Source of the DNA: Rhodoferax sp. TS-BS-61-7
GTDB lineage: Bacteria; Pseudomonadota; Gammaproteobacteria; Burkholderiales; Burkholderiaceae_C
DNA: 64,000 bases
Assembly: GCF_002943465.1 (NCBI RefSeq)
Contig: NZ_PTQY01000003.1
Location: 467,501 to 531,500, forward strand
Direction of reading: 5' to 3'
Position 1 is the first letter of the stretch, and every line of letters begins with the position of its first letter. Positions 63,608 through 64,000 of the stretch are shown in pieces. The position numbers and the translations under genes are program-made. The notes under the pieces were generated by a model. The model was given only the letters and a program-made list of their open reading frames with translations. It was not told the origin of the DNA and did no database searches.

Positions 63608-64000
63608 ATGTTTGCCAATCTGACCAACGCCCTGGACTTTCAATCGAAAGCTTTGGTGCTGCGCGCCGAACGCCAGCGGGTGATTGCCAGCAACATTGCC
63701 AACGCCGACACGCCCGGCTACACCGGACGCGACATCAATTTCAAACAAGCCATGGGCCAGGCCCTGGGCGATTCCGGCATGACACTGGCACCCAGCACCA
63801 GCCAAAGCATGACTTCTGCGGGAACCACCCACACCCGCCACATTCCATTGCCCAGCAGCGCAGCAGACAGCTCCGGCGGCAGCGGCAAGCTCGACTACAC
63901 CGTGCAGACCCAACCTGCCATGGATGGCAACAGTGTGGACCTGGACCGCGAGCGGGCCAGTTTTGTTGACAACTCGGTGCGCTACGAAGCCACCCTTCGC
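63608..64000 (+). CDS. flgB: FlgB, flagellar proximal rod protein (partial, runs off the window)
   Basis: The first 131 codons of flgB are present; the frame is open to the window edge. The typical start MFANLTNALDFQSKALVLRA and the motif VIASNIANADTPGYTGRDIN are present, followed by the variable middle and the conserved NSVDLDRERASFVDNSVRYE part. FlgB is the proximal rod subunit, the first gene of the usual flgBCDEFG operon. The continuation is expected to the right. Confidence 0.96.
   Translation, partial: MFANLTNALDFQSKALVLRAERQRVIASNIANADTPGYTGRDINFKQAMGQALGDSGMTLAPSTSQSMTSAGTTHTRHIPLPSSAADSSGGSGKLDYTVQTQPAMDGNSVDLDRERASFVDNSVRYEATLR

Overview
The window is a chromosomal motility locus of a betaproteobacterium, most likely a Comamonadaceae member (Rhodoferax/Acidovorax-like). 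The signs are FlhDC-type master regulators, a CheZ-containing chemotaxis set, the gene order flhB-flhA-flhF-(flhG-like)-fliA-flgN-flgM-flgA-flgB, and two copies of a roughly 60-bp intergenic element of a kind I associate with that family. Genes are dense, most junctions are 4-bp overlaps or short gaps, and I saw no tRNA, rRNA, CRISPR array, IS element or prophage.

Layout. 1-5.2 kb (minus): chemotaxis operon with a CheZ-like small protein, cheY, cheA, cheW, cheR and cheD. 5.3-7.1 kb (plus): a soluble receiver-histidine kinase and a NarL-type response regulator. 7.1-17.9 kb (minus): fliF-G-H-I-J-K and fliL-M-N-O-P-Q-R, with fliE divergent at 18.07 kb. 18.5-45.2 kb: an accessory island inside the flagellar genes. 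45.3-51.2 kb: fliT, fliS, fliD and two divergent flagellin genes. 51.5-55.5 kb: flhDC, motA, motB, cheY, cheZ. 55.6-61.8 kb: flhB, flhA, flhF, a flhG-like gene and fliA. 61.8-64 kb: flgN, flgM, flgA (minus) and the start of flgB (plus).

The island is the most unusual part. It has two convergent operons. The plus operon encodes a 4781-residue, cysteine-free protein made of about 100 tandem repeats of about 46 residues with a C-terminal RTX/type I secretion domain, then a 1450-residue TPR-glycosyltransferase-like protein and an FkbM-type methyltransferase. The minus operon encodes a complete type I secretion system (PrtD-type ABC exporter, membrane fusion protein, TolC-type outer membrane protein), then a second TPR-glycosyltransferase-like protein and a second methyltransferase. 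The giant gene has a near-consensus FliA (sigma-28) promoter upstream, as do flgM and one flagellin gene. My inference is that this is a flagellum-coregulated, possibly glycosylated, type I secreted surface protein system.

Other points of note: an exact 1241-bp internal tandem duplication in the large glycosyltransferase gene, a probable +1 frameshift near the end of motB, a small CheZ-like protein carrying the D-x3-Q phosphatase pattern, a flhG-position gene without a P-loop, and a G10 tract at the start of cheR.
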